Of a stretch of DNA of 64,000 nt, positions 50,839 to 60,216 are shown piece by piece. The notes beneath the pieces are model-generated. The model had not been told where the DNA came from, searched no databases, and saw nothing but the letters and a program-made list of their open reading frames with translations. Source of the DNA: Lacipirellula limnantheis. Lineage in GTDB: Bacteria > Planctomycetota > Planctomycetia > Pirellulales > Lacipirellulaceae. The stretch is taken from positions 4,927,786 through 4,991,785 of the forward strand of contig NZ_CP036339.1 in NCBI RefSeq assembly GCF_007746075.1, given 5' to 3'. Both the position numbers and the translations under genes were made by a program. Within the stretch, counting starts at the first letter, position 1; each line of letters begins with the position of its first letter.

Positions 50839-53107
50839 TGCCGGCTCCCTCTTCTGGACGCGAGGCGACTTCCTGGAATTTCACGTCGATGCCGCTGTCG
50901 CGCAGCAGGTCGTTCAGCCGTGCGGCGTGCTTCTCAGCGCCCGGCGCCACTTGCAACACGAGCGTCGGCCGCCAATACATGTTGTTGCCCGCCAGGCCCC
51001 ACTCGTTCATCCGTTCCTTGACCGCCGCTGCGAGCTGATCCAACACGCGATCGGTCGGTTGATGGAACGAAACGGTGGTCGGGTCGCCGACCGGCCCCGA
51101 ACCTCCTTGGTTCGTAGGCATCACGTCAATCGCCTCGGGCTTGACCACTACGCGGATCGGCCGACTGATCGCTGACGCCCGTCGCGACGCGGCCTCGTTT
51201 GCCCAGTTGGCGCCGCGCGATGTGGCGGCGCTCGCCGTCTGGCCGACGTTGTAGCTCACCACGCCGCCTGATGCCCCGTCGCCGCCAGCGCTACTACTGG
51301 CGCCGCCTGCCTGTCCCCCCGCCGCGGCGCTTGCCGCGCTTCCTGCCGCGCCGCCGCTCGATCCGGGGCTCCCGCCCCCTGCGGTCGTTTGCGAAGACGC
51401 GCCGCCCGTCGGCGACTTGGCGCCGGCGAACGTCGACCCGCCCGTCTGCTCCGTGGAACCTGTGGCCTGCGTCCCGCCGGGCGCTCCTTGGCCCGATTGA
51501 GATCCGGCGGCCGCAACCTGCCCACCCGCTGCCCCGGGGCCAGCGCCCTTCTGTCCGGCTTGCCCCGCTTGCCCCGCTTGCGTCGCGGCGGCGCCTGGTT
51601 GGCCGGGGCCTGTTCCCCCGGCGACCGTTCCCGCAGGCGTCCCCTGAGCCATGTTGCCGTTTGCGGGATCGCTGGCACTGCCGCTCGCTCCCAGCCCGCC
51701 GCTCCCTCCGACGCCGCCGCCGCTGACGCCTTGCCCATCGGTCGATAGGCCGCCGGAGGCGTAGCGGTTAGCGCCCGCTTGCCCATCCTCCGTGCCAGTC
51801 CCTGCTCCCGACCCCATTCCGACGCCATTCCCGGCCGCTCCGCCGCCCGCCGACGCGGCGATCCAGTTCTCGCCGTTGTGATCCCCAATCCGATCGCCAT
51901 CGCCGCCGGGGTGGACCACGCCCTCGAATCCGCCTCCAGCTCCATCTTCGTCGCCCCCGCCGATTCCGTCCCCTTCGCCGCCGCCGACGGCGAGTCGAGG
52001 GCCATACCGGCGCGGCGCCGCCTTGGCGAGCATCGCTTGCCGCTGCCGCGCCTGCTCCACCGCATGTCGCATCATCTGATCAAGGCGCGGATCGGGGTCG
52101 GGGTATTCGAGCTTCCAGTCGGCGTCGACGAACTCGTAACCAAAGTCCGAGTCCCACGAGCTGATCGCGCTCATCGCGGCGCCGTAGGCGTACGCCCCAT
52201 CAGGTCGCACGATCAGGAGCGGATAGGGATCGGGCAAGTCGGTCTGTCCAGCCGCCCTGGCGCGGGCGTTGAGCTCTTCGCGCGCCGCCCGAATTGCCGC
52301 ATTCAGCGGATTGCCCGACCGCAGCGGGCCGTCGAAATCAGCCGCAACCAGCTTGATCCCTTCCGGGTAAATCGTGACGGCGTCTTTGGTGCACTCGATA
52401 TAGATCGGCCGCCGCATCGTTCCATTGAGGCCTTTGTACGGCACGATCGCGTACGACTTTTTGCCTGTCGTTTCTTTACGCAGCTCTTCAATCTGCTTGA
52501 TCGTCTCGGCGACCAATGTTTTCAGCCGTTCGAGTTCGGCCTTCGCGGCCTCCTGATCGACGCTCTGTTTCTTCTCGGCCTCTTCCAACCGCTCGAGCGC
52601 GACGCGCAACTTGGCAATTTCTTGCTCCAGCCGCCGCTCGTGTTCTTCCAGGTGGCTGACGCGGGCCTCGTCGTCCTTGATGCGCTGAGCCGCATCGACG
52701 CGCATCTTCTCGACCTTTTGCTTGTGCTCTTGGATTTCCGCTAAGCGCTTCGCGTATTCCTCGGCAGTCAGCCCGTCGTCGGCCTTCAACAACTTCTCAT
52801 CGAGCTTGATCTTCGCATCGCCGTTGGGGTCTTCGCCGGCTAGCTTCTTCAATTCCGCGAGCGCGGCCGGCGAGGGAACTTCAGCCTCGGCCTTCTCGCC
52901 GTCGACCACCGGCGGCTTGGGCTTCTCGGCTGCCGTCGCGGCTGGCTTCGCGGCATTGGCGAGCGCTTCCTCCAGCGTGACGTTCGTCGCCTTCTGCGCA
53001 AGCACCACCAATAGCAACACCAGCGACCCCATGGTGCAGGTGAGCACGTCCAGAAAGGTGAACGACAGGACGCCGCCACCCGCTTCGCTCGTCCGGCGGC
53101 GAATCAT
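50822..53107 (-). CDS. Large ExbD/MotB-like protein with coiled coil and Gly/Ala/Ser-rich region, 761 aa
   Basis: N-terminus FTFLDVLTCTMGSLVLLLVV is a membrane helix carrying an Asp, the ExbD/MotB pattern. Long coiled-coil about 100-225 (HEERLEQEIAKLRVALERLEE-like heptads, written in part). A globular segment follows (SYAIVPYKGLNGTMRRP, YIECTKDAVTIYPEG). Then about 260 residues of Gly/Ala/Ser/Gln (about 375-650, AGQAGQAGQKGAGPGAAGG). A final part (VVKPEAIDVMP onward) ends near ARLNDLLRDSGIDV. Overlaps the MotA-like gene upstream by 4 bp and the next gene by 17 bp. Confidence 0.75.
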   Translation of the reverse strand: MIRRRTSEAGGGVLSFTFLDVLTCTMGSLVLLLVVLAQKATNVTLEEALANAAKPAATAAEKPKPPVVDGEKAEAEVPSPAALAELKKLAGEDPNGDAKIKLDEKLLKADDGLTAEEYAKRLAEIQEHKQKVEKMRVDAAQRIKDDEARVSHLEEHERRLEQEIAKLRVALERLEEAEKKQSVDQEAAKAELERLKTLVAETIKQIEELRKETTGKKSYAIVPYKGLNGTMRRPIYIECTKDAVTIYPEGIKLVAADFDGPLRSGNPLNAAIRAAREELNARARAAGQTDLPDPYPLLIVRPDGAYAYGAAMSAISSWDSDFGYEFVDADWKLEYPDPDPRLDQMMRHAVEQARQRQAMLAKAAPRRYGPRLAVGGGEGDGIGGGDEDGAGGGFEGVVHPGGDGDRIGDHNGENWIAASAGGGAAGNGVGMGSGAGTGTEDGQAGANRYASGGLSTDGQGVSGGGVGGSGGLGASGSASDPANGNMAQGTPAGTVAGGTGPGQPGAAATQAGQAGQAGQKGAGPGAAGGQVAAAGSQSGQGAPGGTQATGSTEQTGGSTFAGAKSPTGGASSQTTAGGGSPGSSGGAAGSAASAAAGGQAGGASSSAGGDGASGGVVSYNVGQTASAATSRGANWANEAASRRASAISRPIRVVVKPEAIDVMPTNQGGSGPVGDPTTVSFHQPTDRVLDQLAAAVKERMNEWGLAGNNMYWRPTLVLQVAPGAEKHAARLNDLLRDSGIDVKFQEVASRPEEGAGSGTTR

Positions 53108-54633
53108 GCTGCGTGGCTCGTCCGTGTGGCGTCCATCAAACTAATGCCGTCCCGCGCCGAAGTCGGCCGGCCCAAATTCGCACTCAGAAGCTGTAGCGTC
53201 GCCGACAAGCTCACCACCGTCTCTTGAAAGTGATGCGACTCGGCCAGCGTCGCCAGATTGCTATTGAGCGCCTCTTCCAGCCGCCGCACCTGTGCCGTGG
53301 CGTCGACGACTTTGAGCAGCACCTCGCTCTGTTTGGCAAGTTGCTCTTGGTGCGCCACCGCAAGTCCGGCGGACTCGATGAGCGTGTGCTGCATTTCGCG
53401 CAGCAGCTCCTCGCTCTGGTGGATCAACTTCTCCTGGCGACCGATGCCCGCCATCACAGCTTCGCCGATCGCGGCTTCCAACTCGCCAATATGGCGGCGG
53501 TTGTCTTCCGCCAACTTTGTTTCCGTATGAGTCATGACGGCCGTGTGATGCTCCAGCGCCTCGGCCAGCGCGCTGGTATGCTGATCGATGTTGTCGCTGA
53601 GAATCTCGGCGTGGCGAACGAGCACTCCTTGCAAATCCTCGGTGTGCTTCGCGATGCCGGAGTTCAGCGACTCGGCATGCTTCGCTAGGCCGGCGGAGAG
53701 CGCTTCGCCGACTGTGCGGTGGAGCAGGGCGGCCGCAGCGGAGGCTGTTTCTTCCCAACCGCGACCCGCCGCCAGCAGCGTCTTACTCAGCGTCGCATCG
53801 TGCCGAGAGATGGCCGACTCAACCGTGTCGAGCACTCGCTCGCACTGCCGCACGATAGCGGCCGCCTGCGGATCGGTCGACGCCGCAATGTATCCGCTTG
53901 CTCCGGCAAGTTCGCTCACCGCGGTCGCGTCGACGGCGTCAAGCAACTGCAATTCAACATGTTCGACGCCGATCTTGACGAATGCCAAGACCACCGTGGT
54001 CACGATCGCCTGGCCCACGATGGCCAGCGCTGACTGCAACGCCAACGTTCCCGCGACCCCGCCTTCCACCGTCGTATTCCAATCGGGAATGACTGCCGCA
54101 ATGACGGTGACGGCGCCGAGGGCGCCCACGGCGGGCAACGCGGTGATAATGGTCCGAATCCCGCCGAAACTGGCAGCGAGCGTCGCCCGATCCGCCGCGG
54201 CCAGTTGCCGCAACCGCTGGCCGACCGCGTCGGCCGTCTCTGTGGCGCTGCCGCCGCTCAAGCCGTTCCGCATGCGGCGAACGAGGTAACTTCCCTGCAT
54301 CGAGCGCGGCAGCCGTTCGAGTTCATTCAGTCGGTCGCCAATCGTCTTGATTAGCAGCGCCTCTCCGTCGATTGGTCTCGGCAGGACGCTTCCGAGCGAG
54401 CCGTATTGCATCAACACATTCCACGCCCGCATCGCGAGGGAGGCCATCCCAACGCAAAACAGGAACGTGACGGCCGTTCGCAGCGTCGCCCCGTCGCCGG
54501 CGAACCAGCGATGGAGGTTGCCGTTCGGTTCGAGATTACGCACCACCACTGCCTGGAAGGCAAAGCAGGCCATCCCGCCCCACACTAGCGGCTGGCGGAG
54601 GAGCCATTCGCAGAACGCTGTTATTCGCGACAC
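53104..54633 (-). CDS. MotA/TolQ/ExbB-like protein with long helical tail, 509 aa
   Basis: Three or four membrane segments: WGGMACFAFQAVVVRNL, TAVTFLFCVGMASLA, IITALPAVGALGAVTVIAAV, LALQSALAIVGQAIVTTVVL. The latter two match the pore-helix region of the MotA/TolQ/ExbB family. The C-terminal 260 residues form a long helical tail with repeats such as AKHAESLNSGIAKHTEDLQG and HTAVMTHTETKLAED. Translationally coupled to the two ExbD/MotB-like proteins downstream by overlaps. Likely proton-driven membrane motor unit; output unknown. Confidence 0.78.
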   Translation of the reverse strand: MSRITAFCEWLLRQPLVWGGMACFAFQAVVVRNLEPNGNLHRWFAGDGATLRTAVTFLFCVGMASLAMRAWNVLMQYGSLGSVLPRPIDGEALLIKTIGDRLNELERLPRSMQGSYLVRRMRNGLSGGSATETADAVGQRLRQLAAADRATLAASFGGIRTIITALPAVGALGAVTVIAAVIPDWNTTVEGGVAGTLALQSALAIVGQAIVTTVVLAFVKIGVEHVELQLLDAVDATAVSELAGASGYIAASTDPQAAAIVRQCERVLDTVESAISRHDATLSKTLLAAGRGWEETASAAAALLHRTVGEALSAGLAKHAESLNSGIAKHTEDLQGVLVRHAEILSDNIDQHTSALAEALEHHTAVMTHTETKLAEDNRRHIGELEAAIGEAVMAGIGRQEKLIHQSEELLREMQHTLIESAGLAVAHQEQLAKQSEVLLKVVDATAQVRRLEEALNSNLATLAESHHFQETVVSLSATLQLLSANLGRPTSARDGISLMDATRTSHAA

Positions 54634-54794
54634 GTTGAATCCCCTTCTACGGGCGGCTTTCGCTTGGCGCCGTCACGGCGCGCGGCGACGGCGCAAGGTT
54701 TCTCTTTCCCATAGAATCGGCCCAACCGTTAAACTCGATGCAGTCGAATCTTGCAAATCTCCATGCTGGCGCCTGCGCCAGCAGAGTACCGTCA

Positions 54795-54863
54795 ATCTGA
54801 GCGAAGCGAAGAATCTAGCAGCTCGCTCGGCTTCGCCAGATCCTTCGCTCCGCTCAGGATGAC
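54795..54863. repeat. Palindromic repeat, copy 1
   Basis: Left arm CTGAGCGAAGCGAAGAATCT (54798-54817) pairs with AGATCCTTCGCTCCGCTCAG (54839-54858) with few mismatches. A second copy is at 55194-55259. Confidence 0.6.
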
Positions 54864-55117
54864 CTTGCCAGTTCACTCCCCGGCAGCCTCCCCGCAATCC
54901 GCAAAGATTGCCACAAGCCCGCCTCATCGTTGGTCGATAACTTCCTCCGTCCAAACGGCTTCGTGACGCGTCGCCGGGCGCGACAGTGCACTGAGGCGAT
55001 CGCTCCGCGATGGCCCAGCGGGGGGACTCTTCACTCATCGCAGGCGCGATGTGATTAGCAGAGGACGCCGCGCTACTAGCGCTTACCGTCCATCGATTCA
55101 TCCCAGGGGGGAGACAG

Positions 55118-55161
55118 CAGCCCCGGTCGGCTTTGCGCCGACCGGGCTGTTGTTGTTTTTG
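55118..55161 (+). terminator. Terminator-like hairpin on plus strand
   Basis: CAGCCCCGGTCGGC (55118-55131) pairs with GCCGACCGGGCTG (55137-55149) with one bulged C, 5-nt loop, followed by a T-rich tract TTGTTGTTTTTG. No gene precedes it on the plus strand, so it may end an unannotated RNA. Confidence 0.6.
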
Positions 55162-55193
55162 TCGGTGCGGCTGGCCCGCGCTGCGACCAGGTG

Positions 55194-55259
55194 ATCCTGA
55201 GCGCAGCGAAGAGTCGAGCAAATCAAACGAGCGTCCAGACTCTTCGCTCTGCTCAGAAT
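55194..55259. repeat. Palindromic repeat, copy 2
   Basis: Left arm ATCCTGAGCGCAGCGAAGAG (55194-55213, continuing TC) pairs with GACTCTTCGCTCTGCTCAGA (55238-55257). Same family as copy 1 at 54795-54863; the loops are unrelated. Confidence 0.6.
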
Positions 55260-55288
55260 GACGGAGTGAGATTAGATCGCTCGTCTCG

Positions 55289-56554
55289 CTACGCCGCCGT
55301 CTTGCGACCGTCGCTACTCCGCGCGGTAAGCAAATGAATCGCCCCCGTGAGGCCATGCACGGCGTCTTCAATCTGCCGCGTCTCATGAATGACGCGCAGG
55401 TTGTCCGAAAGCGTCGCCTGCAACTCGAGCAATCGGCCCTCGCCTTGCGCGATTTCCTGAATCGCATTGACCACGACGGCGAAATCATTCCGCAGCAGCC
55501 CGGCCTTGTCGATCGTCGCCTGAATTTGCGCCATGAATCGATCTTGCCGTTCGCCGATCGCATCTAGAATCTGCCGCAGCCGTTCTTCGCGGACCGCGTC
55601 GTAGCTTTCGTGCCGGCTACTGAGCGTCTCCAATGCCTGCGTCCAGGCGTGGCCTTCTTGCTTCTGGCGAGCGTCCAGCCGTTGCAGAATCATTTCGAAG
55701 GCCTCGACCCAGGTGGCGGTTTGCCCTTCGAGATTCGCTGCCATCAGTTTCAAGGCGTCGTCATTCGCTTCTTTCACCACCCGCAGGAACGGCGTGAGAC
55801 TGGCGTCCTTGAGTTCGAAGCGATTGAACAGCTCGTCTTCCACCGTGTGATCGATGTGCTGCAAGATCGCCTTTTCAATCCATTCGCACACGAACTGGCA
55901 GAACATCATGCACATCGCCGCGGCCAGCGCGACGGTGGTCGCGTTGAACGCGTGTCCCATCTCGCTGACGACGACGCCGAGCTGGTCGCTCATCTTGTCG
56001 AGCGTGATGCCGTTCAGGGCCGTGCCGAAGTGGACCACCGTACCCAAGAAGCCCAGCACCGGCGTGATGCGTACGACGAAGCGAATCAGCGTGTAGCTCG
56101 CCGTCATCCGCTCGGCGTCATGATGCGACAGCAGCTGCAGCTGATCGCGGAACTCATTGCCAGCGCCATTCTCGACGACGTACTCTAGCGCGGCCGCGAA
56201 GCGACGCCCGATCCGCGACTCACGCAGCCACTTGGGCTGGGCATCGACGATCTCCAGCAGTCCAGCGGCAGCCGCTGCCGGCACGCGACCCTTGCGGGCG
56301 GGCAGCCACTGGTGACGCAGCGCCAGCACTTCCCGCGGAAAACTGGCCACCTTCCGCAGCACATCCGCCAAGCCCCAAAACGTCAGCGCCACCACGACGT
56401 ACTCCACCAAATGCTCGGTGGTGTAGCGATGCAGCGTCGAATCCTTCATTCCGGGACTGAGCAGGATCGCGTAAAAAATCGCGGTGCAGACGGCGCCAAT
56501 CAAGAACGAGGCGTCGAGCGCCGCGAGCAGCGGATTCTTGCGACTTCGAGGCAT
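55289..56554 (-). CDS. MotA/TolQ/ExbB-like proton channel protein, 421 aa
   Basis: Start MPRSRKNPLLAALDASFLIG at 56554 (the frame upstream is not natural). Membrane segments: FLIGAVCTAIFYAILLSPG, VEYVVVALTFWGLADVL, then RITPVLGFLGTVVHFGTALN and NATTVALAAAMCMMFCQFV, which match the pore region of MotA/TolQ/ExbB. A C-terminal helical tail of about 130 residues carries heptad-like stretches. Transcribed toward the other three motor-like genes but separated from them by 655 bp. Second MotA-type protein of the cluster; divergent from the methyltransferase gene. Confidence 0.78.
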   Translation of the reverse strand: MPRSRKNPLLAALDASFLIGAVCTAIFYAILLSPGMKDSTLHRYTTEHLVEYVVVALTFWGLADVLRKVASFPREVLALRHQWLPARKGRVPAAAAAGLLEIVDAQPKWLRESRIGRRFAAALEYVVENGAGNEFRDQLQLLSHHDAERMTASYTLIRFVVRITPVLGFLGTVVHFGTALNGITLDKMSDQLGVVVSEMGHAFNATTVALAAAMCMMFCQFVCEWIEKAILQHIDHTVEDELFNRFELKDASLTPFLRVVKEANDDALKLMAANLEGQTATWVEAFEMILQRLDARQKQEGHAWTQALETLSSRHESYDAVREERLRQILDAIGERQDRFMAQIQATIDKAGLLRNDFAVVVNAIQEIAQGEGRLLELQATLSDNLRVIHETRQIEDAVHGLTGAIHLLTARSSDGRKTAA

Positions 56555-56678
56555 GAGGATGCAGACCTTTTCAAGGTGGCGGTCGTAACGCCAGCGCGAG
56601 CGATCGGACCGTCTCGCGCGAGGCGGGCGGAGTGTATAATCGCCAGCCGATTTCCGCACAACCCGACCTGTCGCACAA

Positions 56679-57761
56679 ATGCCGCCCGAATTGCCTAGCT
56701 TGCCGCCAACGCGCCCGGCGGAGTCGCGAGCACTGGCGACGGCCATCGACCTGCTGGCAGCGCAACGCGACATTCGCCGAATCCTCTGCACCACCGTGGG
56801 TCGCGCTCAGGGAGCGCTCGCCGTCGCCCGGGCCGTTGCCTCAAGCGAGGTCATCTGCTGGTTCCTCGATCTCTTTCCGCGGCAGCTTGCGTCCACGGTG
56901 ATCGTCGATGCTCCCGCCAACCTCACGCTAGCCTGCGCGGCAGACGCTCCTTCGGGACCGTTTCAAGCAGTGCTGCTCCCGTTCTCCAAAGCAGGCGAGG
57001 CAGAGCTAGCACGCGATCAGCTCCAGTCGGCGGCGCTGGCGCTAGACGCGGGCGGCGTGCTCATCGCGGCCGTCGACAATCCCCGCGATCAATGGCTGCG
57101 CGAGCAATTGAGCGATCTGTTTGCCAAGGTGACCGTGCAAGCATACGACGACGCAACGGTCTATGTCGCGCGAAAGCAGCGCGAACTCCGCAAGGTGCGC
57201 AACTTTCGCTGCGAATTCACGTTCCGCGACGGCGAGCGTCTGCTACGCGCCCTGAGCCGACCTGGCGTCTTCGCGCATCGTCGACTTGATCCCGGCGCTC
57301 GCCAGCTGATCGACGCCGCAGAGGTTCAACCCGGCAGCCGCATCCTCGACATCGGCTGCGGCGCAGGAACCGTGTCACTTGCGCTCGCCTCCCGCGAACC
57401 CTCCGTTTCCGTCCACGGGGTGGACGGCAACGTCCGCGCCGTCGAGTGTACGCTGGCTGGCGCCGCGTTGAACGGCCTTACCAACGTCACTGCCGAATTG
57501 AGTTGCGACGGCAACTTTCGCGGGGCAGGGGAGTACGACTTGGCCGTCGCCAACCCGCCTTACTACGCCGACAATCGAATCGCGGCGCTGTTCGTCGCCG
57601 CTGCGCAGCGTTCGCTTCGGCCCGGAGGTCGGCTCCTCATCGTCGCCAAGCGCGCCGACTGGTATGCCGCCACTATGCCTGAACATTGGGATAACGTCCG
57701 GCATTCTCACAGCGGCAATTACGCCATTGTTCAGGCCTTCCGCCGTTCCTCCGCCGAGTAA
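56679..57761 (+). CDS. RsmC-like SAM-dependent methyltransferase, 360 aa
   Basis: Class I methyltransferase with the RsmC/RlmG two-domain layout: an inactive-like N-terminal Rossmann half (about 1-165, [18 protein letters not shown]) and an active C-terminal half. SAM motif I is [14 protein letters not shown], acidic loop [10 protein letters not shown], and motif IV NPPYYAD (guanine-N2 type NPPF/Y). Likely 16S rRNA or 23S rRNA guanine-N2 methylation. ATG at 56679, divergent from the MotA-like gene. Confidence 0.8.
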   Translation: MPPELPSLPPTRPAESRALATAIDLLAAQRDIRRILCTTVGRAQGALAVARAVASSEVICWFLDLFPRQLASTVIVDAPANLTLACAADAPSGPFQAVLLPFSKAGEAELARDQLQSAALALDAGGVLIAAVDNPRDQWLREQLSDLFAKVTVQAYDDATVYVARKQRELRKVRNFRCEFTFRDGERLLRALSRPGVFAHRRLDPGARQLIDAAEVQPGSRILDIGCGAGTVSLALASREPSVSVHGVDGNVRAVECTLAGAALNGLTNVTAELSCDGNFRGAGEYDLAVANPPYYADNRIAALFVAAAQRSLRPGGRLLIVAKRADWYAATMPEHWDNVRHSHSGNYAIVQAFRRSSAE

Positions 57762-57790
57762 CATGAACTCCGAATGGAGCGGCGCTCCGC

Positions 57791-59572
57791 TCACTCGGCG
57801 TGCTTGCGAACGATCGTGAACGCGACGTCGTCGCCAATGTGCTGCGCTCGTCCATTCTCGTGCACCAGCTCGGGAATGTTCACCGTCAACGTGCCTTCCG
57901 TGCAAGCGACCTCGTCCGGCTCCATGTAAACCCCGCGCCTCGTCCGATAGAGACGGACCTCGTAGTCGCCTGGCTCCAAGCCGCTGATGGTGACCGTTTC
58001 CCGAGCGACGCTTGACGCGGGGTTCGCAAACCAGCCAAAAATGAGCTTCTCACTCTGCATCGCCCAGGCATCGCCGGAGGAGGCGGCGACGGCGAGCGGT
58101 TTCCATTGGCCGCCGACGAAGTCGATGTCACTGACGAATCTGGCGAACGCGCGGAGTTGTCCCGTCACAATGCTGTCGTTGAGATACGGCGAATAGTTCC
58201 ACCAAAATGGCGTGGCGCAACTCCCGTTGGCCAGCGCCGACCATAAGGCATTATGGTAAGTAGCCTGATAGCCCGGCATCCCAGGTTCATAGTACGTGTG
58301 ATCGAAGCCGCACTCGCCAATGATTGCCGGCTTCTCGAACTCGGCCCACAGCTTCGCGGTTTGCTCGGCATAGTTGCGGTATGACGCCCGTAGCGGATGA
58401 TCGTGGATCAGGTCGGGCTTCCCCCCCTTCGGCATCGGAAACTCTTGGGCTTCGTAAATCTCTCGGGCGCCAATATCGAAGATTTCGTATCCCTCTTTCC
58501 ACCAGTGGACGACATGTCCGCTCTGCGTCCCAGTTGTCGGGCGGCGGTAGGGGTCGTGCTGGTGAAAATAGTCATTCATTCGCCGACACCACTGAAGCGC
58601 GCCAGCTTCATCGGCCTGGAAGCCTTCCGTGCCGTTGATCTCATCGACGACAAACCACATGAACAGCGACGGGCTATACCCCCAACGGGCAATGATGTAG
58701 CGATAGAGATTCTGCTGGTGCTTCCAAGCGTCGTCGTTGGCGAACCAGTCCCGCGCATCAACGATATTACGGTAGGGATTACTGCGATAACGGTCGTTGC
58801 CGCCGCCCCACATCGCCTCGGAAATGTAGGAGTGGAAGACGAGGTTCCATGCGATATGGATATCGCGCTCTTCGCACCAGCCGAAGATTTCATCCAACCT
58901 GCCGGCGCGGTCCTGATCGTAGCGACCTACGCCCGACCCCGCCGTCTCCAACGGCGTCGGATAGAAGCATATGAAGTTCACGCCGAGCCGTTGAAGTTCA
59001 TCGAGCGCCGTCTCGGAAATCTGACCATGGCCGCGGCGATGATAGTCGTCGTTGTACCACAAGCCGATGCCGTAAAAGCTTGAACCATCGCTATGCTGCA
59101 AGTAGCGCCGATTTTCCGCGATGTTGACGAACCCGCGACGCCGACTCGGACCGACGCGGAACGTCGCCGGCTCGGTTTCAGCCGTCCCCTCTCGATCGCG
59201 GACCTTCACCACATACGACCACTCGCCTGACTCCGTCGGCGTGAATCGCACCATCCATTCGCTATCCCAATTGGTGGGATTGTAGAAACCCCAGATCTTC
59301 CAAATCTTGCCCGACGGCGCCGTGAACTCAGCCGAAAGGTCGATTTGTTCCGCATCGAACGGATTCTCAAAACTCGCCTTGAGATCGATTTCAAGTTCGA
59401 ATTTTTCGTACTGGCCAAGCTTGCGCGGCTGCACGTTGCGACCGGCATTCTGTAGGCGCGCATACCATGCTTCGCGATGGATCGTCGGTTCGACCGAAAC
59501 CAGCTCTGGCGGTTCGGCGCTAGACGGCGCTGCCGCAGCAGCAAGCATCATGGCCAGAAGAAGTCGCGGCAT
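57791..59572 (-). CDS. Exported DUF5060-type glycoside hydrolase, 593 aa
   Basis: Start MPRLLLAMMLAAAAAPSSAE at 59572 gives a signal peptide. Then an Ig-like DUF5060 module (FELEIDLKASFENPFDAEQ, MVRFTPTESGEWSYVVKVRD) at about 30-135, and a (beta/alpha)8-like catalytic region: HSDGSSFYGIGLWYNDD, LQRLGVNFICFYPTP, DIHIAWNLVFHS, MWFVVDEINGTEGF (likely acid/base Glu) and PAIIGECGFDHTYY (likely nucleophile). Family placement near GH5-like cellulase-fold enzymes; the glycan substrate is unknown. A C-terminal beta domain follows. Convergent with the methyltransferase gene. Confidence 0.8.
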   Translation of the reverse strand: MPRLLLAMMLAAAAAPSSAEPPELVSVEPTIHREAWYARLQNAGRNVQPRKLGQYEKFELEIDLKASFENPFDAEQIDLSAEFTAPSGKIWKIWGFYNPTNWDSEWMVRFTPTESGEWSYVVKVRDREGTAETEPATFRVGPSRRRGFVNIAENRRYLQHSDGSSFYGIGLWYNDDYHRRGHGQISETALDELQRLGVNFICFYPTPLETAGSGVGRYDQDRAGRLDEIFGWCEERDIHIAWNLVFHSYISEAMWGGGNDRYRSNPYRNIVDARDWFANDDAWKHQQNLYRYIIARWGYSPSLFMWFVVDEINGTEGFQADEAGALQWCRRMNDYFHQHDPYRRPTTGTQSGHVVHWWKEGYEIFDIGAREIYEAQEFPMPKGGKPDLIHDHPLRASYRNYAEQTAKLWAEFEKPAIIGECGFDHTYYEPGMPGYQATYHNALWSALANGSCATPFWWNYSPYLNDSIVTGQLRAFARFVSDIDFVGGQWKPLAVAASSGDAWAMQSEKLIFGWFANPASSVARETVTISGLEPGDYEVRLYRTRRGVYMEPDEVACTEGTLTVNIPELVHENGRAQHIGDDVAFTIVRKHAE

Positions 59573-59695
59573 TTTGATTTCACTTGGGCGTCGTGGCTGG
59601 ATAAGTGTACGTTCGATCGGACACAGGCCGTTAAAGTAGTTTAGCAAGCGGCCGATGACGACCCGATTTTACCTAAATCACTACGATCAAACAGC

Positions 59696-60136
59696 TTAGA
59701 GGAGGCGCTGCATCCGGGAATGGGTGACCGAGCCGAAGATCGTCGGACCCACGCCAACAACTATGTAACCGAGCGCGCGGTAGAAGCCGACCGCCTCGTC
59801 GCGAGCGTTTAACACGGCGTACTTGGCGCCCCGTTGCCGAGCAATCTCCTCAAGCCTACGGACGATCAGCCTCCCCAAGCCTTCGCCCCGCCGCGATTCA
59901 GCGACGGCCATGTAGCGGATTTGAGCCTCTTCCGGGGAATTCAACTGGATCCGGCCGGCGGCGATCGCCTCGCCCGAATCGCCGAAGATCACCGCATGCT
60001 CGGTCCCGCTCCCCGGTCGATCGAGGTCATCCCGTTCGCTTCCGCGAGGTTGTTGGAACGGATCGCGCAGGACCTGCCAGCGCAGTGCGAAGTAGCGTTC
60101 GAATTCCTCGGCGGTGCGTGGCGAAGTGACTTCCAT
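59696..60136 (-). CDS. GNAT acetyltransferase, 146 aa
   Basis: N-acetyltransferase fold starting MEVTSPRTAEEFERYFALRW at 60136; the frame upstream is unlikely. Acetyl-CoA binding loop in YMAVAESRRGEGLGRLIVRR (R/Q-x-x-G-x-G/A pattern, RRGEGLGR), then LNARDEAVGFYRALGYIVVG. Resembles ElaA-like small-molecule acetyltransferases. Substrate unknown. Divergent from the 57 aa membrane gene. Confidence 0.85.
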   Translation of the reverse strand: MEVTSPRTAEEFERYFALRWQVLRDPFQQPRGSERDDLDRPGSGTEHAVIFGDSGEAIAAGRIQLNSPEEAQIRYMAVAESRRGEGLGRLIVRRLEEIARQRGAKYAVLNARDEAVGFYRALGYIVVGVGPTIFGSVTHSRMQRLL

Positions 60137-60216
60137 GGCCACCAGTATGTTTCCAACCGCTATCCCGCCAAGGCCTCCCGTTGCCATTTCCCGGGCCAAT
60201 CGGTACTGTGCTGGCC

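Larger units (their letters stand above)
54634..55288. other. 655-bp region with two palindromic repeats and a terminator-like hairpin
   Basis: No convincing gene on either strand. Contains the two repeats and the plus-strand hairpin annotated below. The frame on the minus strand that spans it is a composite with no coding-like sequence. Confidence 0.5.

Noticed and set aside
51779-52744. 321-codon plus-strand frame opposite the ExbD-like gene
   Set aside because: Arises from the coiled-coil and Gly-rich coding on the other strand; no coding evidence of its own.
54673-55563. 296-codon minus-strand frame over the intergenic repeats
   Set aside because: Crosses palindromic repeats and has Arg/Ser/Cys-rich random composition; overlaps the real ExbB-like gene in another frame.
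49792-56554. Zorya-type defence system
   Set aside because: MotA/MotB-like proteins are present in pairs, but no ZorC, ZorD helicase or ZorE nuclease is near and MotB-like proteins lack an OmpA-like end.
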